This document shows, one piece after another, positions 1 through 9,712 of a stretch of 64,000 nt of DNA. The position numbers were made by a program, and so were the translations under genes. The DNA is from Gonatopus flavifemur. Taxonomy: Eukaryota > Arthropoda > Insecta > Hymenoptera > Dryinidae. Location of the stretch: contig JAFFJZ010000013.1 of the NCBI GenBank assembly GCA_018340375.1, positions 1,860,001 to 1,924,000 on the forward strand. The letters run 5' to 3'. Under the pieces are notes generated by a model. That model made no database searches, was not told where the DNA came from, and saw only the letters and a program-made list of their open reading frames with translations. Position 1 is the first letter of the stretch, and each line of letters opens with the position of its first letter.

Positions 1-389
1 TGCCGACCTATTTCAGATTTTGCTGTAACTTTGAGGGAGTCTTCTTTGGGGTTCCAAAGAACAGAATTCACGCACCTTTGATTTTTATCAACGCTTGTTT
101 CCGCATATTTGAATCAAAACTCTTGAAAATCGCTATCTTCATGCTTTATCCAGATTGGCTCTAAAATTTTTTCTTTCCAAGGTATCTACCCACTTGAGGT
201 GGCATTTTGAAGGGAAAAGATAGCACTTCCATTGTAAGCACAAAGAATTCGCTGAGTCAATACCTCTGGATAATGACAGCCTGTCAAAGATACGTGTTTT
301 CGATGTATTTTTTGTGAATTTTAATGGACTCTAGCACGTTGGCGGTTTAACGTGAGTAGATTATGTGACTCAAGAATCAAGTGCACACA
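1..389. other. Gene-free AT-rich flank
   Basis: I see no supportable gene, RNA or repeat here. Short reading frames have no recognisable content. It is the left flank of the mariner insertion. Confidence 0.5.
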
Positions 390-1711
390 CGAGGTGTGTT
401 CAAAAAGTAAGGTGACTTTTCAAATTTCGCGGGCAACGTACTTTCGATTATCGATTTTTTTGTTTTGTTATGTTGGCACACTCTTCCCGAACATCTGTAC
501 CAAGTTTCAAGTGTATAGCATTTTTTATTTGGTTTTGAGAGGCGTAAAGGTTATCAGTGTTTTGCGTGCTCGGCGATTTCTTGCTATCGAAAAATATGGA
601 TCAAAGGATTTGCATCAAATTTTGTGTGAGAAATAAAATAAAGTGCTCCGGAACACTCAAAATGTTTACAGTAGCATACGGTGAAACTGTTCTGAGTAAA
701 AAAAATGTTTACAAGTGGTACAAACTCTCCCAAGATGGCCGGGAAGATGCCAATGACGAGCCTCGCTCTGGATGCCCAAGCACGTCAACAACTGATGAAA
801 ACGTTCAAGCAGTGAAGAAAATTGTTTTGGAAAATCGTCGAATCACTATCAGAGGAGTTGCTGAGGATGTTGGTTCATCGCTCGGCTCGTGCCATGAAAT
901 TTTTTCTAACGTTTTGGGCATGAGACGTGTGTCAGCGAAGTTTGTTCCGAAATTGCTAAATTTTGACCAAAAGAACCGTCGCATGAGCATCGCTCAAGAA
1001 CTGTTGAATGACGTCAACGACGACCCAGATTCACTCAAAAGGGTCATAACTGGTGACGAATCATGGGTATATGGTTATGATGTCGAAACCAAAGTCCAAT
1101 CGTCCCAATGGAAGACCCCAGATGAGCCAAGACCGAAAAAAGCACGCCAAGTTCGATCAAATGTCAAAGTTTTGCTCACTGTTTTCTTCGATTACCATGG
1201 CGTGGTGCATCAAGAGTTCTTACCATATGGTCGTACGGTCAATAAACAGTATTATCTTGAAGTTATGCGCCGTTTGCGAGAAGCGATACGAAGAAAACGT
1301 CCAGAATTGTGGAAAAATAATTCATGGCTTTTGCATCACGATAATGCCCCTGCTCACTCATCTTTGCTTGTGAGAGATTTTTTGGCCAAAAACAACACCA
1401 CAATCATGCCTCAGCCACCATATTCACCGGATTTGGCCCCATGTGACTTTTTCTTGTTCCCAAAACTAAAGAGACCTATGAAAGGACGGAGATTTGCAAC
1501 GATTGAAGAGATAAAGACTGCATCGCTGGAAGAGCTCAAGGCTATACCGAAAAGTGCTTATGAGAAGTGCTCTGAGGATTGGAAAAACCATTGGCATAAG
1601 TGTATTGTATCTGAGGGGGATTACTTTGAAGGGGACAACATAAATATTGATAAATAAATAAATATTTTTTCTTAAGAATACAAAGTCACCTTACTTTCTG
1701 AACACACCTCG
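390..1711 (+). mobile_element. Full-length mariner transposon (DD34D)
   Basis: About 1.32 kb bounded by inverted repeats. The left end reads CGAGGTGTGTTCAAAAAGTA and continues AGGTGAC; the right end, read on the other strand, is the same with one mismatch (TTCAGAAAG). The right flank is TA; the left flank is CA, consistent with a TA target duplication carrying one mutation. It carries one uninterrupted transposase frame (596-1657). AATAAATAAATA just after the stop could act as a polyadenylation signal. The last 219 bp recur at 3035-3253. TIR placement, length and the single ORF are what an autonomous mariner needs. Confidence 0.9.
596..1657 (+). CDS. Mariner transposase, uninterrupted
   Basis: Encodes 353 residues, the usual mariner length. 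A cut-and-paste enzyme that binds the TIRs, excises the element and inserts it at TA. I chose the ATG at 596 (MDQRIC) because it matches the usual mariner N-terminus; an in-frame ATG at 557 would add 13 residues. In order: an N-terminal helix-turn-helix region (KNVYKWYK), a linker with GCPSTS where relatives usually have GRPSTS, then the catalytic triad. The triad is D in TGDESW, D in HHDNAPAH and D in YSPDLAPCD, with 34 residues between the last two (DD34D). WVPxL-type linker sequence is present as FVPKL. No stop or frameshift is visible. The R-to-C change in the linker could weaken DNA binding. All three catalytic residues are kept, so activity is possible but unproven. Confidence 0.9.
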   Translation: MDQRICIKFCVRNKIKCSGTLKMFTVAYGETVLSKKNVYKWYKLSQDGREDANDEPRSGCPSTSTTDENVQAVKKIVLENRRITIRGVAEDVGSSLGSCHEIFSNVLGMRRVSAKFVPKLLNFDQKNRRMSIAQELLNDVNDDPDSLKRVITGDESWVYGYDVETKVQSSQWKTPDEPRPKKARQVRSNVKVLLTVFFDYHGVVHQEFLPYGRTVNKQYYLEVMRRLREAIRRKRPELWKNNSWLLHHDNAPAHSSLLVRDFLAKNNTTIMPQPPYSPDLAPCDFFLFPKLKRPMKGRRFATIEEIKTASLEELKAIPKSAYEKCSEDWKNHWHKCIVSEGDYFEGDNINIDK

Positions 1712-1779
1712 TATAGTAACAGAACATATAAAAACGTAGAAATTCTGCATTCACATAGATGCTACCTGTTTATAAGAGT

Positions 1780-3034
1780 TGAAATATGTCAAATCACATG
1801 TATTATTGGACCAGTATATATTAATCAAAAAACGGAAATAAATGATATTTTTGATAATATAGATGACCTTATAGTGGAATACAATGCAAAATACCAGGAT
1901 GCCCGCATAATTATTGGAGGCGATTTCAACGCTCGCATAGCGAACGAAGGAGACCTGGATCCGTTTCAGATTTCAGGAACCGTAAACTTCACAACAAAAA
2001 GACAAAGCTTGGATGAAACTCTAAACAAACGAGGCTCGGATTTGATTAGATTTGCGGAAAGGAAGGAGCTGTTGATCATCAATGGACGATTTCCAGGGGA
2101 TACTCCAGGACAATTTACCTCCGTCAACGTGCAGGGATGTTCGGTTATAGATGTTGTACTGTGTAACTACACGGCGTTATACAAAGTAGATGATTTTAAG
2201 ATGATAGACTGCATAACAAAATCAAACCACTTCCCGATAGAAATGTCCTTAAAAATGGATGTAACCGATGGGAACATGGGGAACGAAAAAGCAATTAAAT
2301 GGAAAGAAAAAGTGAGTAACAGTTACACTTATATGATGGAATATTCAAGAAACGTTGGCAAAGTAGATTTAGATATAGATGATATGACAAATAATTTGAT
2401 TGGTACAACCATCAGCTCGGCAAAAGAATTAAAGATAGTCAACACTGAATTTAAAATAACGAGGAAGAACAACAAACCATGGTTTGATGTTTCATGCAGG
2501 GAATTTAGAACAACATTACATCTCGAAAATAGGAGAGTCAAAAAGTTGAAATTTCCAAAGGAGGAAGTAGTAGAGCTACAGAAGTTGAGAAATAAATATT
2601 ATAGATATATAGAATTAAAAAAAAACCAATTCAAAGAAAACAGAATGAACTTAATCACAGAAACCAGAAATAGGAAAACTTTTTGGGAACTAGTCAACTC
2701 GTTCAGACCCAAGAGAAGTTCTGAGACCAATGAAATAGGAATAAATTAATGGTATGAATATTTGAAAGAAATATATAGTTCCAACCAATACATTCACATA
2801 AATACTATTCATTTCAACTGTGTAGAAGTAACCGAGTTGGACTCAGAAATAACGATAGAGGAAATTTATGCTGCTTTGAAGAAAATCAAATCTAAAAAGG
2901 CACCAGGAGCAGACGGTGTCACTAATGAATTCTTAAAACACTTGCCAGATGATTGGATTTTATGCATATGCGTATTATTTAATAAAATCCTTGAAGTGAA
3001 CGATTGAAGCAGATCGTTGATTGAAGATGAATCG
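1780..3034 (+). pseudogene. Non-LTR retrotransposon fragment (endonuclease + start of RT)
   Basis: Piece of a LINE ORF2. From about 1780 the frame gives an endonuclease/exonuclease/phosphatase-type domain, with GPVYIN and then IIGGDFNARI (the catalytic GDFNA motif) and later SNHFPIEMSL (equivalent of the SDH box). A stop at 2747-2749 breaks the frame. The next segment (2762-3007) begins the reverse transcriptase with KAPGADGVTNEFLK and stops before the YADD box. The 5' end abuts mariner at 1711, and the 3' end is cut by a second mariner 3' fragment at 3035. Clade is not resolved. It cannot encode a working enzyme. Confidence 0.8.
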
Positions 3035-3253
3035 TTTGCAACGATTGAAGAGATAAAGACTGCATCGCTGGAAGAGCTCAAGGCTATACCGAGAAGTGCT
3101 TATGAGAAGTGCTTTGAGGATTGGAAAAACCGTTGGCATAAGTGTATTGTATCTGAGGGGGATTACTTTGAAGGGGACAACATAAATATTGATAAATAAA
3201 TAAATATTTTTTCTTAAAAATACAAAGTCACCTTACTCTTTGAACACACCTCG
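3035..3253 (+). mobile_element. Second copy of mariner 3' end (219 bp)
   Basis: Matches 1493-1711 over exactly 219 bp with six differences that I count (about 97% identity). It includes the transposase C-terminus (FATIEEIKTAS to GDNINIDK), the stop, and the right TIR ending in ACACACCTCG followed by TA. The 5' 1.1 kb is absent. The LINE fragment lies between it and the full-length copy in direct orientation. Confidence 0.9.
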
Positions 3254-3794
3254 TATCATAGATGGAATGTAGCTACGAGTCGACCCGAGCAGCTCACTTA
3301 TTATGAGAAAAAAATTTACTTGGAGTTTCGAAATTTTTGAAAATCGCATTATTCGGGCCATGAAATGAACGTGTTGACTACGAGATAAGAATATGGAACT
3401 TACAGAATCTACAGTTCTCACCTTCGACTTCAAATGCCTGTACCGTTCGGTTTGTTATTTTCATGTTGAGTGCACGTGCGTGTGGTTTTTGATTAGCGAA
3501 AATTGACCTAATTTTTTTGTCTCATAATCTTATGATCTCAGTTGTACTTGATGACTTTTTGTGGATAGAGAATATATTTTACCTTCTCATTTGATTCCGG
3601 GTCCTTTTATCTCTACAGTATTCTTATTCAATATTTCCACAAATGGGTTGGATTACGCTACGAATAAAAATAATCATGACTGTGAAAGAATTTTTGAAAT
3701 TTCAATAGAGTAATGGACATATTAAGAGTAGAATGATCTGTGTAAGTAATATCTGATTGGGAGAAAGGAACCGTTAACAATTCGAACTGGACCA
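3254..3794. other. Gene-free interval
   Basis: No coding, RNA or repeat signal that I can support lies between the mariner fragment and the DFSENY-type pseudogene. Confidence 0.4.
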
Positions 3795-5745
3795 TTATTT
3801 TTCATCCAACAATTCACGTGAAGGTTTTACAATATTAACAATATCAAAATTGGTGGGAGTTGAATATTTCCGCGCTTCCAATTGACTCTGAGGAAGCGGA
3901 ACGAGACTATGGTATGATCTTGTATTTTTGATTGTATTGATATTTATGAATCTTTGAGGTAAAAATGTTTCTGCAGTTTCAACCTCCAGACTCGATACAA
4001 AAAAAAATTGAATACCGCGAATTTGATCACAACAAAAATCAAACATTGCTCCTGGGGTTAATATATGATGATCTGCGGTTCGTTGCAAGCTTGCTTCCTT
4101 CACGGTCCCTTTAATTGTACCTCCTGCGCCATCGCAAGGGCTTTTGCCGTGAGAAGTGGCGAAGAAATGCCACTCTGCCTCCAATCCAAAATCTTCTTGA
4201 TGATGACATATATTTACAAAATTTTCCTCATTTTTGTATTGAGCGGCTGCTCCATCACTGAAGTAATGCATTTTTTCAAACTCTGGATAGCTGTTTTCGA
4301 TGTGATCAAAGAAAACTTTTTGAAATGAGTAAAACGATACTGTATTGTGAGTTAGATAATCGCTGATTATACATAAAGTTTTTATCTTGAGAAATCCGTT
4401 TTCTTTGAAATGGATCACAGAAGGATGAAGAGTAGCTTGGTTATTTATCCAATGAAAAGATTGTACTTCATCTTGTATCAAGAATGAATAATTTTCTGAA
4501 AAATCAACTAATGTTATACATTCTGAATTTTCTTCCAGATTTTCTTTCAGGTTTTTCAAGTATTCAGATTGTTTTTTCGGAATAAAATGATGAGATTTTA
4601 GAGTTGTCAGTTGTCCTTTCAAGTCGTCTTTGAATTCATCAACGGTCTTCACTGCAGTTATCAAATTGCAACGATCCGTAGAAACCCTTTGCTTGAAATT
4701 TATTTCAGAAGACAATTAACATTCATCACTGATATCAGGATCAATCATATCAGCGCCTGGACACTCGTTAGTGGGATAACATACATTCTTCACTAAGATC
4801 ATCACAAACTATCTTCGAAAGTAATTCTTTGTAGGTTAATTTCGTTTTACACGCCATCAAAATCAACTTCATATTTTGAACGATCAAACACACGCATACT
4901 GAATGTGTGCCAGCTAACACACAGTTCTTAGGTCGTAGTGCAGCAAACGACGAGAAACCAATAGTTAAATGCGGATAAATTTGCTCGAATCTTTGGTAGA
5001 TTTCTTTCGAATTAAATAAGATCAAATGTTCTTGTTCCTCAGACTTCACATTATGACTGTCACGGACAGTTACACAATCTCTTTGGCCCGGCAATAATCT
5101 ATCAATTTCATCATCTTCATGAAAATCTTTTACAGCTTCAACTATTTTTTTTTTCAACTGACGTCCACTTCCTGTTTTTGCAGGCTTCGCCAACACCCCA
5201 TATTTTTCTCTAAGTGTTTTCGCTTTTTCTATAAGATAGTCACTACATTCAAATTTCGACTGTATTTCAGAAATCGTCCATGTTTTTGGTAATGAAGTTG
5301 AAATTTTACTTTTTTGATCGAAAGTTGTTGCAGTTTCAAATTTTTCTTTCAATTCATCAATCAATTCCAAATAGTCCGCACTATAACGAATTGGATCACT
5401 GTCCTTTGGATTTTCTTCACATTCAACCATGTCAAAAGTATAGTCTGATTTTCTCCGTATTTAATTCGATATTTGATCAACTTTTTCATCAATATTACGT
5501 TTTCTTTTGGACACACTCAATTTTTGAATAGACGGAATTGTTGATTCTTCTAGGATTGAACAAATTCTATCCAGCGAATCTGGGACTTCACATTCAGGCT
5601 CAAAAGATCCATCAATATCATCAAAACTTCGAGATAATGTGTCACTAATATCTTAAGAATTTTCGTCGATTACATTTTTTCGTAAATTTTCAATACAGCG
5701 TGAACAAATTGCTCAGCCCGGTATAAGACTTGAGTTCTCATCAGC
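3795..5745 (-). pseudogene. DFSENY / SDGAAAQYKN repeat-family gene, degenerate (possible DDE-like transposase)
   Basis: Read on the minus strand. The N-terminal part (about 5745-5431) has cysteines (CYNLREITIDFC, then CSRCIENL) suggesting a zinc-binding segment and contains three in-frame stops. The middle (5430-4768, about 220 aa) is acidic and basic with few landmarks. Near 4765 one base is lost: the frame ending CMLSH resumes as NECPGADMIDPD, then a stop, then the 306-aa C-terminal part (4715-3795). That part holds VDFSENYSF, QSFHWINNQATLHP, HYFSDGAAAQYKN and EWHFFATSHGKSPCDG. I recall this set from many-copy uncharacterised proteins of invertebrates such as aphids and Hydra, which suggests a mobile-element origin. 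Order and spacing of D (DFSEN), D (SDG) and E (EWHF) would suit an RNase H-like DDE core; that is inference. No terminal repeats were identified. Confidence 0.7.
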
Positions 5746-5765
5746 TTTACAAAAGTCTATAGTAA

Positions 5766-6100
5766 TTTCTCGTAAGTTATAGCAATATGAAATTTCCAAG
5801 CTTCCAGCTAATCAAAATGGAAGAAAATTCTAATTGCTCATATCTCAAATAATTAAGCCTCATAGAAAATTGTTCAAACGGGGAATCATTGCATTTTGAG
5901 TGTCGAACAACGCCAGTAAGGATTCTCCGCGAATTCTGAAACATTGTAAAGATCGAAAAATTTTTTTTTTTTTTTTCACCAAATATCCAACTGATATGGT
6001 CCAATATAATCATCAGTTCTTTTGTTTGAGGAACATTTGCATTTTGAGTGCAAAACAACGCCAGTAGAGATTTTCAGCGAATTCTGAAACACCCCGTATA
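5766..6100. repeat. Diverged half-copy of the 6283-6844 foldback family
   Basis: The segment carries TTATAGCAATATGAAATTTC, then TGCTCATATCTCAAAT and AATTAAGCCTC, the same order of words as the right arm of the 6283-6844 palindrome. It ends near ACACCCCGTATA. It overlaps the direct repeat that begins at 5891. Confidence 0.5.
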
Positions 6101-6192
6101 CCATGAATGTAAAGATCGAAAAAATCCTTCTTTTTCAACCGAATATCCAACTGATATAGTCCAATATGATCATCAGTTTTTTCGTTTTAGAA
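5891..6192 (+). repeat. Two-copy direct tandem repeat, period 148 bp
   Basis: GCATTTTGAGTG begins at 5891 and again at 6039. Both units continue with AACAACGCCAGTA, GAATTCTGAAACA, GTAAAGATCGAAAAA and ATATCCAACTGATAT. The second unit has a short insertion (CCCGTATACCATGA). Confidence 0.8.
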
Positions 6193-6282
6193 ACATATAT
6201 GTACACTGAGATCATTATATTACTCACATTGTTCGATCTCAGAATAATATTCTCAAAGAAAAGAGAGACAAACTGTATCACA

Positions 6283-6844
6283 TACAGGGTGACCTAAGTC
6301 GGATAGATTATATTTGTCTGGTGCCAAAATGCAACAACTTTTCTATTTGGTAAAATTTTTTGGAGGCTCAGTTTTTGAGATATGAGCATTTTCAGATTTT
6401 CTTTCAACTCCAAATCACTCAAAGGTACTGTATGCTACGTACTTGAGCTTTACACCATTCGCTAAGTTGAAAAAAGACGGATCCCTAGAAAAAAAAAACT
6501 ATCCTATCATTTTTTGTTTCGAAGTTATAGCGATTTGAAATTTTCCGATATTCAACCAATCAGCATTCGGCAACTTCAAATCGCTATAACTTCGAAACGA
6601 AAAATGATAGGAGAGTTCGATTTTTTTCCAGGGATCTGCCTTTCTCCAACTTAGCGAATGGTGTGAAGCTCAAGTACGTAGCACACAGTGCCTTTGAGTG
6701 ATTTGAGTTTGGAAAAAAATCTAAAAGTGCTCATATCTCAAAAATTAAGCCTCCAGAAAAATATTGCCAAATGGTGAAGTTGTTGCATTTTGGCTGCAGA
6801 ATACGCTCCTCGAATATAATCTATGCGTCTCCGGTCACCCTGTA
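6283..6844. mobile_element. Palindromic foldback element (562 bp)
   Basis: Starts TACAGGGTGACC and ends GGTCACCCTGTA. The arms stay complementary almost to the centre near 6550, where ATAGCGATTTGAA meets TTCAAATCGCTAT. It encodes no protein and would depend on a transposase acting in trans. The terminal CAGGGTG is a common start for Tc1/mariner-type non-autonomous elements; the family is not resolved. Confidence 0.8.
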
Positions 6845-7836
6845 TGTTCATGTGGGTCACAGATTTTATGATGTGAACGATATCTCCTGTAAAAACGCAC
6901 TTGTAAACTCATGATTCAGAATAAAACGGCATTCAGAATTGAAAATTGAATTTTCATTAATGATGAGGTATATAAATTGATCACACAAATGGAATGTATC
7001 AAATTATGTAGATTTATTCAATATAACAACAAAAAATTTTACAATATATTCACAATTTTAAATTTATGTTCAAGAGGTCTTCCTCCTTTTACAAAATTCT
7101 CAATAAAATGACTCAGTATGATTATGGGGTATGGACACTGTAACATTTTGGAGAAATCAACAAATCCTTCTCTTCATAAACCAACACTGTACATCCAAAA
7201 GAATACGTATTCCAAGTTACAAGTCGAAATCTGAACTCTGAGTAGTATTTTTTCCCGAGCGTGATTCATTCGATTCCTTCTCATACAACTCTCCCGAGAG
7301 ATCAGAAACGTTGAACAAACGTTCATTGGGCTTAGCCTTCAATTGGTATCATTATTTTTGTGAGAATTTTTTAAACTTTTATATCCCAGTTCTTGTTTAT
7401 CCCAAAGTACTCTTCCCATATCAAAGAGATGGAAACGTACTGAATGCAAAGATATATGGATAAACAATATCCTCAAAGCCAGTTGAATAGGAGATTCGGG
7501 GATTTAAGAGTTTTTTCTTAGCGGTATCACAGACCGCGATACCAATTCATACCGATTTAGTTTTCATACATCACACTGAAAAACATTTCAAATTTCCACG
7601 TTTACAATGTTCATATCCGTTAACAATTCTTTGATGATTCACTCCAATGACTTTAATTTATTATTTCTCAGTAATAGGAATTTATTCTTGCATTCATATT
7701 CTTCTCTCTCAGGTTCAATAAGATTCTATTCTATCATAAAAGAAAATTCCCAAGAAATGGTAAACCAATATCTAAAATTGTTATCAGATTGAGATGTATC
7801 ACTTCATTGATTATTTATTTTCGTTCCTTATATTCG
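6845..7836. other. Gene-free AT-rich interval
   Basis: About 1 kb with no reading frame of recognisable content and no clear repeat. Confidence 0.4.
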
Positions 7837-8551
7837 AGGGCGGGGTATGATTTTTGAAGGCAAAAAAAAGCATGTTTCGAAGATTTTTCTCTGGCGATAC
7901 AGATAGTGTAAGTTCATTCAGGTGATTTCCATATAATAATGCAATATTTGAACAATATTCTCCTCAATTTTTATTGCAAAATATTGAAAATTGAACGAGT
8001 AACAGTTAATTTCCAGAGGCGTCTCGAAAAAAAGTTGTTCTACAGTGTTCATCATAACTCGCAACAGAATCATCTGAAACAAAAAAACCAAAATGCATTT
8101 GTTAAAGGAGATCTTCCTCGAAGTAATGACGAGGGGACTTTTCTCTCCTCCAATTTTTCAATTTTTTGAAGCACTTGGAAGCAAAACCACCCATTCTTGC
8201 CGAGGAAAATCAGCTCATTTGTTGTTGTCAAATTGATAATAATAATAATAATAAAAGCTCTTTGTCACTATCCGAAGAAACATCTCTTTCAACAAGTGCA
8301 TTTCGATTTCTTTGTTTCAGATGATTCTGTGGCGAGTTTTAATGAACACCGCAAAAAAAACGAGGCGCCTCCGGAGATTTACTGTCACTCACTCAATTTT
8401 CAATATTTTGCAATGAAAATTTAGAAAAATATTGTTCAAATGTTGCATTATTATATGGGACTTGACTGAATGAACTTACACCATCCGTATCGCCAGAAAA
8501 AATGTCGAAAACATGCCTTTTTCTTCCACCAAAAATACCCTACCCCGCCCT
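7837..8551. mobile_element. Palindromic foldback element (about 715 bp)
   Basis: Ends are AGGGCGGGGTA and TACCCCGCCCT. Complementarity continues inward: GGCGATACAGATAGTGTAAG pairs with CTTACACCATCCGTATCGCC, and GAATCATCTGAAACA pairs with TGTTTCAGATGATTC. The centre is near 8190. A short ATA microsatellite lies near 8236-8252 in the right arm. The short reading frames inside are by-products of the palindrome. Confidence 0.75.
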
Positions 8552-8856
8552 TAATAACTTTAATTCGTGAATAAAAGATTTCAAGGTGTATTGAACTATA
8601 AACCTTCGAAGTTTGAAATAATTTTCATTTCATTAAACCTTCCTGTAAAGAAGATATTTACATTTGCAATTTGATATTTTTCCAATTGAACTAATAAGAT
8701 TTCCAAAACAAATTCTGCATTTTACTGAAAGAAATTTTTATCTCATAAATGAATTGACATTCTCCTTCTCCAATAAGACATTATAAACGAATGATTTTTT
8801 CCAACTAACCATAAATATATTAGTACATTGAATTTTCCATTTGGATTTCGAGCAGG
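8552..8856. other. Gene-free spacer
   Basis: AT-rich sequence between two palindromic elements. Nothing supportable seen. Confidence 0.4.
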
Positions 8857-9111
8857 TATACTGCCGTGCTAAGTCAAAAGGCCGTATGTCCAGGAAATTT
8901 TCTCTTCATTTTCTACACATTCATATTCAGACAAGTCTTCTACCTGTATCTCGATCTTACAACTCTTTACAGCATTCAAAAGTGTCAAGGAAACTGTTTT
9001 AGAAATAACTGCGTTTGTATTATTTAACATGTACAAGACTAAATCAAATGCTTGATATCTCAGAACATCAAAGAAGTGACATACGGCCTTTTGGCTCAGG
9101 ACGACAGTATA
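8857..9111. mobile_element. MITE with about 34-bp inverted repeats
   Basis: The left end TATACTGCCGTGCTAAGTCA (continuing AAAGGCCGTATGTC) pairs with the right end GACATACGGCCTTTTGGCTC (continuing AGGACGACAGTATA), with a few mismatches. TA lies at both outer edges. The 190-bp interior is non-coding. Likely a Tc1/mariner-type MITE. Confidence 0.75.
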
Positions 9112-9132
9112 TTTGGGACAGCTTCAAGAATA

Positions 9133-9349
9133 CAGTGGCATATCTGCCCCTAGCCCAATCTAGGCTCGCCTAGGGGCGACAGATCTCAGGGGCGACACAC
9201 GATATAATTTTCATGTAATTGTATAAAAATTATATATGAAAACCATATTCTATTACATATTACAGACATATAATTCCGACAATTTTTCTACTCGGGCAGC
9301 GAGATCACGTACCTGGCCTAGGGGCGGAGGATTTCTTAATGCGGCCCTG
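9133..9349. mobile_element. Non-autonomous hAT element (217 bp)
   Basis: Begins CAGTGGCATATCTGCCCCTA and ends GGGGCGGAGG...GCGGCCCTG, so both ends start with CAG when read inward. The eight bases before it (CAAGAATA) match the eight after it (AAAGAATA) at seven positions, the 8-bp duplication expected for hAT. The interior also carries CTAGGGGCGAC repeats near the left end. No coding capacity. Confidence 0.75.
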
Positions 9350-9465
9350 AAAGAATAATGAGTAGACTGCGGAAATTTATGCAGAAAAGATTTATTTGAA
9401 AAAATCAAATTATGAATAAATTAATTCACTTATCGGACTCCTCTATCTTATTTAATAAGCGCATA

Positions 9466-9545
9466 TCGAAATATGCAAAAAATATGCAACATGCATATGC
9501 AACATTCATGTTGTGTAAATTTTGCAAATGCAAGATGACAAAAAT
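9466..9545. repeat. hAT subterminal repeats, left end
   Basis: A cluster of ATGCAACAT and TGCAAAT-type words (ATATGCAACATGCATATGCA, then AACATTCATG and TTTTGCAAATGCAAG). Similar words recur at the other end. In hAT elements such subterminal clusters are transposase-binding sites. Confidence 0.6.
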
Positions 9546-9712
9546 TTGATTAATTGGTTTTTTCATACGAAAATAGACGTAAATGAACAAACTCTGACAC
9601 AAAATCGGTAGCATAATTATAGATAAGTCAATGAGTATCGGTGAGAAGAACAAATAATAACAAATAACACTCGAAAACAAACAATAATAGATCATATTAA
9701 GAAACGATGAAC

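Noticed and set aside
805..990. Antisense frame of 61 codons within the mariner transposase
   Set aside because: Shadow of the real gene on the opposite strand, with no recognisable content.
7939..8424. Two open frames of 75-76 codons
   Set aside because: They fall inside a palindromic element and have no recognisable content.
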